Source: Coix lacryma-jobi var. lacryma-jobi (lineage: Eukaryota > Streptophyta > Magnoliopsida > Poales > Poaceae). Taken from it: 64,000 nucleotides of DNA. The position numbers and the translations under genes are program-made. Under the pieces are notes generated by a model that did not search any database, was not told the origin of the DNA, and saw only the letters and a program-made list of their open reading frames with translations. Each line of letters opens with the position of its first letter. Within the stretch, counting starts at the first letter, position 1. Where the stretch lies: contig CM019823.1 of assembly GCA_009763385.1 (NCBI GenBank), positions 171,006,636-171,070,635 on the forward strand, read 5' to 3'. Of the stretch, positions 61,769 through 64,000 are shown in pieces.

Positions 61769-62268
61769 NNNNNNNNNNNNNNNNNNNNNNNNNNNNNNNN
61801 NNNNNNNNNNNNNNNNNNNNNNNNNNNNNNNNNNNNNNNNNNNNNNNNNNNNNNNNNNNNNNNNNNNNNNNNNNNNNNNNNNNNNNNNNNNNNNNNNNNN
61901 NNNNNNNNNNNNNNNNNNNNNNNNNNNNNNNNNNNNNNNNNNNNNNNNNNNNNNNNNNNNNNNNNNNNNNNNNNNNNNNNNNNNNNNNNNNNNNNNNNNN
62001 NNNNNNNNNNNNNNNNNNNNNNNNNNNNNNNNNNNNNNNNNNNNNNNNNNNNNNNNNNNNNNNNNNNNNNNNNNNNNNNNNNNNNNNNNNNNNNNNNNNN
62101 NNNNNNNNNNNNNNNNNNNNNNNNNNNNNNNNNNNNNNNNNNNNNNNNNNNNNNNNNNNNNNNNNNNNNNNNNNNNNNNNNNNNNNNNNNNNNNNNNNNN
62201 NNNNNNNNNNNNNNNNNNNNNNNNNNNNNNNNNNNNNNNNNNNNNNNNNNNNNNNNNNNNNNNNNNNN
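61769..62268. other. Assembly gap, exactly 500 N
   Basis: A second fixed-length N run, identical in size to that at 13964-14463. The distance between flanks is unknown. Confidence 0.99.
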
Positions 62269-63559
62269 CCGTCCCCTTCTCCTTCTCCTTCCCCTTGCTC
62301 TTCTCTTCATCACTTGAGTCATCTTCCGAATACCATTCTTCACCAATGTGAGCTTCACCTCCTCTTCTTCTTCTTTGCTTCTTGTCATCATTCTTGTTGT
62401 ACTTGCTCTTGTTCTTCTTTTGTGGACAATCGGCTATGAAGTGATCATCTGCACCACACTCATAGCAATTTCTCTTCTTCGTCTTCTTGAAATAGCCACT
62501 CTTGCCGTTCTTGAACATCTTTCTCATGAATCCTCTAAAGTTCTTGACAAGAAGTGCAATCTCTTCATCTGAATCATCACTTCCTTCACTTGATCAATCA
62601 CTTTGAGCCTTCCTTCCTTCTTCTTGATTAGCCTTGAAAGCCACTACCTTCTTGTTGCTTGCTTCTTGGTCTTCTATAGCTTCATCATCTAAGACTTCAT
62701 GATGCTTTATTTTGGCAAGCATCTCATGAGGTCCCATGGTCTCATAGTTTGGTCTCTCCATAATGATTGATGCAAGAGTCTTGTTCTTCTTTCTATAAGC
62801 TCTCAATAGCTTTCTTGCAACGGCGTTGTCATCCCACTTTTTATCTCCAAGACCTCTTATCTTGTTGATCATGGTCATGTATCTATCAAACATTTGTTGA
62901 GTGGTTTCACCACTCTTGATTGTGAAGTTCTCTATCTTCCCTTGAAGTAGCTCTATGTTGCATTTCCTCACACTTGCATCACCCTCAAAGGATATCTTGA
63001 GAGTATCCCAAATTTGTTTTGCAACCTCCATTCCATGGACCATGGTGCTTTCTTCGGGCTTGAGGCATGATAGGATCAAAGAGGCCGCTTGAGCATTTTG
63101 TTGGAACTCAATAGCATCTTCAGCGGTAAACTCTTCACCTTTGATGTGACTTAGCCCAATCTCAACAATCTCCCATGCTCTTGCCGCAATGAGATGCAGC
63201 TTCATCTTGTGTGCCCAATCATTGTAGTTGATCCCATCAAAAGGAGGTTTGCCAAGATTGATGCTAGGCAATTGAAGAACCTTGTTCATTTGGTTGTAGT
63301 CAAATGGAGCACTTGAATAGTCTCTTGGTGACTTTTCTCCATCATCACCATCGTTAGGCTTCTCTTTCTCTTTGTGACCTTGAGGAGTTCCTCCACTATT
63401 TGATGTGTCACCTTTGTTGCTCAAAGCTTGTTTCAAGCTTTCGATCTCTTGTTGCATCTTGCTCATTTGATCTTCAAACTATTTTGCTTGCTTTTCCATT
63501 AGTTGCTCCGCAAGCTTGTCGGCGATCTTCTCGACATCTACCTCACATAGGTTCGACAT
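62269..63559 (-). pseudogene. Copia gag, with one in-frame TAG and one break
   Basis: The ATG at 63557-63559 begins MSNLCEVDVEKIADKLAEQL. A TAG at 63479-63481 interrupts it 26 codons in. The frame then continues 290 codons with the capsid-like core (PPFDGINYNDWAHKMKLHL, QIWDTLKISFEGDASV, ETTQQMFDRYMTMINKIRGLG) to a stop at 62594. In another frame follows the nucleocapsid with the CCHC knuckle CYECGADDHFIADCP, flanked by Lys/Arg-rich runs, then an acidic EDDSSDEEKS segment up to the gap. Confidence 0.88.
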
Positions 63560-63593
63560 GATTTTTTCCTTACGCGGTGAAGCGCTAACTCAA

Positions 63594-63612
63594 GGGTTAG
63601 GCTCTGATACCA
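63594..63612 (-). other. Primer binding site of the Copia element (initiator tRNA-Met)
   Basis: On the minus strand TGGTATCAGAGCCTAACCC, a perfect plant initiator-Met type site right after the LTR. Confidence 0.93.
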
Positions 63613-64000
63613 ATTGAAGGATCAAATCATCCTAGGGGGTGAATAGGTGATTCTAAAAATCTGAAACTCAAAACTCAAAAATTAAAGTTAGATAACAGCC
63701 GGTACTACCAACGCAAACAAACGGTACTACCAGGTACCTACAGAATGCTATGAAATCAATGTAAGTGAAATGCAATTTCAGATCTAGGCATTACCCCACT
63801 TCCCTAAGGGTTGTAGATGAAGTTTATGGCCTTCCCAAGTCTTGGTTCCTTGCCAAAGTGTAGATCAAGCCTTCCCAACCTAAGAATGAGTGGAAGGGGG
63901 AGGAAGAACATGAAGAACACAAGCACAAGCATAATATGCAAAGTAGAGAACAACAAGCACACGGGATACAAGATTTATCCCGAGGTTCGGCCAAACCACT
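63613..64000 (-). repeat. 5' LTR of the Copia element, 3' part only
   Basis: Sequence next to the PBS, ending (minus) GATGATTTGATCCTTCAAT, which is typical of this lineage. The LTR continues beyond the window. Confidence 0.8.

Larger units (their letters stand above)
58891..64000 (-). mobile_element. SIRE/Maximus-type Ty1/copia retrotransposon, degenerate, truncated at RNase H
   Basis: Reading on the minus strand from the right edge: part of the 5' LTR, initiator-Met PBS, gag, zinc knuckle, an assembly gap, integrase remnants, RT with YVDD and RNase H. This is the Copia order, and the gag and RNase H resemble SIRE-type elements. The RNase H end and the 3' LTR are missing at the junction with Tat copy 2. 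The gag part is on the far side of the gap, so the two halves may not be the same copy. Confidence 0.82.

Noticed and set aside
61625..62527. Open frames crossing the second N run
   Set aside because: Same reason. Only the gag part at 62269 and above is meaningful.

Overview
This is nuclear DNA from a grass (Poaceae), dense in transposable elements. The grass call rests on three things. The plant genes have grass-like GC-rich coding sequence and short GT-AG introns. The CACTA transposons carry the TTTAGYCCCGGTTGG-type subterminal repeats common in grasses. The LTR retrotransposons belong to typical grass lineages (Tekay/Del-type chromovirus, Tat/RIRE2-type with two RNase H domains, SIRE-type Copia). 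I cannot name the species. Two runs of exactly 500 N (13964-14463 and 61769-62268) look like scaffolding joins, so the window may be three separate contigs (1-13963, 14464-61768, 62269-64000).

Layout. 1-12174: a frameshifted Tekay-type Ty3/gypsy element with ~4.2 kb LTRs; the window starts inside its 5' LTR. 12962-13239: the last exon of a plastid pyruvate dehydrogenase E1-alpha gene (minus), cut off by the first gap. 14464-24059: a Tat-type Ty3/gypsy element on the minus strand, with an intron-containing antisense gene between pol and the missing 3' LTR. 24884-25574: two exons of a Myb/SANT-like (PIF/Harbinger-type) protein. 27949-32053: an OBERON-like PHD-finger gene. 32748-34179: a single-pass membrane protein gene (minus). 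34522-35572: a ~1.05 kb foldback element just upstream of that gene. 36518-37080: a clean solo LTR with a target-site duplication.

39112-49555 is the most interesting unit, a ~10.4 kb CACTA (En/Spm) transposon with both ends and apparently open genes. It holds a small ORF with an RNase H1-N/viroplasmin-like domain, a single-exon TNPD transposase (1121 aa), and a six-exon Ulp1/C48-type protease whose four catalytic positions are all present. A second copy of the subterminal repeat array lies in front of the protease gene's TATA box, and a ~320 bp telomere-like tract runs into that gene's open reading frame. The parts suggest a candidate autonomous element with two promoter-like arrays.

49936-50334 is a DUF1677 gene (minus). 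51661-52152 is a complete mini-CACTA with a 3-bp TSD and a tRNA-like A/B-box segment. 52167-52864 is the end of another CACTA, cut by the LTR of a second Tat element (52865-~58890, plus strand). That element carries premature TAG codons and is itself cut off inside pol, where it abuts, head to head, the RNase H region of a SIRE-type Copia element on the minus strand (~58891-64000, with gag, PBS and part of the 5' LTR at the right end). The host genes look unrelated to one another; most of the window is nested transposons.
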